Source of the DNA: Scatophagus argus
Taxonomy: Eukaryota; Chordata; Actinopteri; Scatophagidae
Length of the DNA stretch: 64,000 nt
Direction: 5' to 3'
NCBI RefSeq assembly: GCF_020382885.2
Contig: NC_058504.1
Coordinates: 12,597,019-12,661,018 of the forward strand
Shown: positions 61,418-64,000 of the stretch, one piece after another
How positions within the stretch are numbered: position 1 is the first letter of the stretch
Layout: each line of letters opens with the position of its first letter
The notes under the pieces: model-generated
What the model was told of the DNA's origin: nothing
Seen by the model: the letters and a program-made list of their open reading frames with translations, nothing else
The model's database searches: none
Made by a program: the position numbers and the translations under genes

Positions 61418-64000
61418 ATCGAGCACAATCTAATAAAATCAAACTCAAAAGACGAAAAGACTCCGGAGGTTTATCCATCCACAGATCTGGACGCCGTGCA
61501 CGCAAGGGCCAATGTCACCTACACACTGATTCCGGTGAAACGAGCTCGACACAGTCGTTTTCCCTCTTTTTGTCTGTGCCACCGCCCTTTTCATTGTGCG
61601 CTGGGAAACTGATTTATGGACTAGGTTGGCGATTAGACGCCCTCGCTGATGAAAACACAGTTACCTAGGAGCCCTCTAACCAAACGGAAAGGCAGCTTTC
61701 TGTTACAGTGAGAAATAAAAGAAAACTGATAAACACTATTTTTAAAGGAGAAGTGGTTTTACTGCAGCAACTCTCCGTAATGCAGGCGCTCTGACTTTAG
61801 AGAAGGGATTTTATTATTTATATTTTTGTTGTTTATATTACAACAAAAAGAAGGGGCAGGTGTGTTAGAGGTTTGTTCTCCACCTGGTTTCAACCAGACG
61901 ACCAGAAAACCAAAAACTGTTGTTGATTTTGCTGTTTCACTCCGTGTCAGTTCACGAGTTAAGACCCAGGAGGCTTCTGTCAACACAAAAGCATTTTGTG
62001 TTCCTCCACATCGCTTTTCCTCTTGCACGGTGACAGCTGACAGCGCCCCTCTGCGCCACAGGTTTCATTCCCAACATAAAACACAAAACCTTACCGGGTC
62101 ACAGACGTGATGCTCCAGATGTGACCCCCTTCCATGTCTGACACAAACGCAGAGCTGGCCTCTCCTGACCAGCAGTAATGAGAATGCACACGTGAACTGC
62201 GCATGCACTAATAAAGCAACCACCTCACTGTTTGCCACAGCACTTAACAAAGAGCTACACGCCGGAAGTGTAATTATGCCGTATTTTATCAGTATATACA
62301 CATGATCCTGTCGCTACAGCATGTCAGTTTCCTTTCAGGCCACAAGGTACACATTATGAGATTCTAGTTTCTCCAACCGGACGTTTTTCGACGCCTCAAA
62401 CAGGGTCTGAACTGCGCATGTGCATCGTGGAAGGTAACGACATTAACACCCAGCTGACCCTGCTCTGTCTGTCCTCTAATTACTCCGGCCTCAGCACCCG
62501 TGTATCTCAGTTCATTTCAGTTTTGAATCGGATTCATGTTAATTAGACGCTCTTTATCTGAACACAGAGAGTGTGATGTGAATATAAATACAAGCAACGA
62601 TGAGCCGACATTAAATCTGTGCTCATGTGATCAGCCACTCCTTAAACAAGTTACATACTGTCATGAAGTGGCCTTGTGAGACCCTGACCCCGGCCACTGG
62701 GCCAAGATGAGCCTCCACCGCCCACATAATCTTTTATGTCTCTCTTTGTGCGCTGCCACTCTCACCCACGCCCCGCTCTGCCCACGGCGATGACAGCGCT
62801 TGGCAACCCGGGAGACAGGGAGAAGACAGTGACTCACTCGGATGCTGCTAGTGGATGGGTGGATAGAGAGCGAATCTTCACACTCCAAAGCGACGAGGAG
62901 GAGGAGGAGGTGGCGAAATGGGGAGTTGGGGAAGCAGCCAAACGTCCGTCGAAGGAAGACAAATTACATACGAAATTCCCTCCTTTATAGAAGACTTTGA
63001 GCACTAGTTCATATCTAACGGTATAAGTAGGGCTACATTGATAAAGTGCACACGTTGTACTCAGTAACTGTCTATATGTAGCATTTCTGATTTTTTTTCA
63101 GAGTTACATACATTCGGCAGGGATTTCTCTGTATGCATTATTTTCCCACTGAGTGATGGTGATAAGAGAGTTTCTTTCAGGAGTCTCCGGTGGTCTACAT
63201 GTGCGGTCTGCCACGCTCACTGTGACATTTAGCAGATTTACCCGGTGGGATGTGTGGACCTCCGTGTCTGGCAGTGACACAAAAATGAAAACAGGCGACG
63301 TTTATCTCGTCAGTAACAAACACAGAGCTGGATTTACACCTGACCTTTTGCGCCTGTCTCTTTCATTCTCCTCCTCCGATGTGATATGGTACAGCTCTCT
63401 CCTACCTGTTTCAAATACGCCCATCTGTTTCAGAGTTGATTGCGTGCCGCTGAGCTGTGGATTATTTATTTTTTTTTCTTCTTTTTTTACTCAAGGGTGC
63501 TGCAGATAAAGTTATCACCGTTATTTCACATGCAGACAGACGCCTGTTACGCATCAACAAACACTGCGCTAATTGGCTAATTGGAGCTTATTTTTTTCCC
63601 CTGTATTTTTTCTTGGAAAAAAGGCAGCCGTCTCCGCTCTGGACAGTCTTCAGATGGACAGTTGACAGATGCGGGTGCAGCTGATGGGTATGCTGAGGTG
63701 GAAATACAAGAGCTCCTCTCTTTGGCAGACTGAGAAAAAAAAAGTGGTTTGGTACAGGTTGGCCTGTGACAGACATGGGGAAGAGAGTTAATTCGGCTTT
63801 TAAAAACCGAGACTCCCTCTTTGTTCATTCTGTCAGAATATTAACATTCCCCCATTTCATCAATTATGCAAGATGGCCACCATATTAATAACATTCTCTT
63901 CACTAAGACTCAACCTCATTAATACTGTAAGCGGCCACTCTAAAAGCCATTACTTCCGCTACTCTCTGGAAATCCCTCCCATTTTTAATGAGTCAGATGA
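61418..64000. other. Upstream flank, no gene recognised
   Basis: Presumably leads to further alpha variable exons outside the window. The open frames are short and lack cadherin motifs. No NRSE, CSE or RNA gene was found. Confidence 0.5.

Overview
The window is a piece of a vertebrate clustered-protocadherin locus, almost certainly from a teleost fish, probably a percomorph. Three things point there. The coding units are ~2.4-kb uninterrupted exons encoding signal peptide, six cadherin repeats, one membrane helix and a short tail, each ending in a splice donor. Alpha constant exons are followed directly by gamma-type variable exons with no beta cluster between them. Fish-type retroelement tails lie in the spacers. 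Every supported gene is on the minus strand, so the locus reads from high to low coordinates.

Layout in transcription order: 61.0-58.4 kb is a single alphaC2-like variable exon. Its three alpha constant exons lie at 55.1, 52.2 and 43.4 kb, the last ending in the lysine-rich alpha tail with a likely 3' UTR to about 40.3 kb. The 40-32 kb stretch has no protocadherin exon. It holds three NRSE/REST-like sites, a four-copy 181-bp repeat and a candidate three-exon small gene (35.5-33.0 kb) that I do not recognise. From 31.7 kb to position 1 come eight complete gamma-type variable exons, ending with the first 43 codons of a ninth. The gamma constant exons lie beyond position 1.

How it works (family knowledge): each variable exon has its own promoter, and one is chosen and spliced to the shared constant exons. 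Each gamma exon here carries a CSE-type CGCT core with a CCACCC box about 32-55 bp closer to the gene. Most carry a NRSE/RE1-like site further upstream, so REST silencing and CTCF-guided promoter choice are the likely controls.

The most striking structure is an exact-length 11,825-bp tandem duplication (7180-19004 and 19005-30829). Its breakpoints fall inside two paralogous variable exons. The exon at the junction (17442-19826) is an in-frame chimera: its promoter to mid-EC3 matches the exon at 5617-8001, and the rest matches the exon at 29267-31651. Two other exons are now present twice with identical proteins. This looks like very recent unequal crossing-over, though an assembly duplication must be excluded. 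The 3' two-thirds of all eight exons are nearly identical, as expected from gene conversion.
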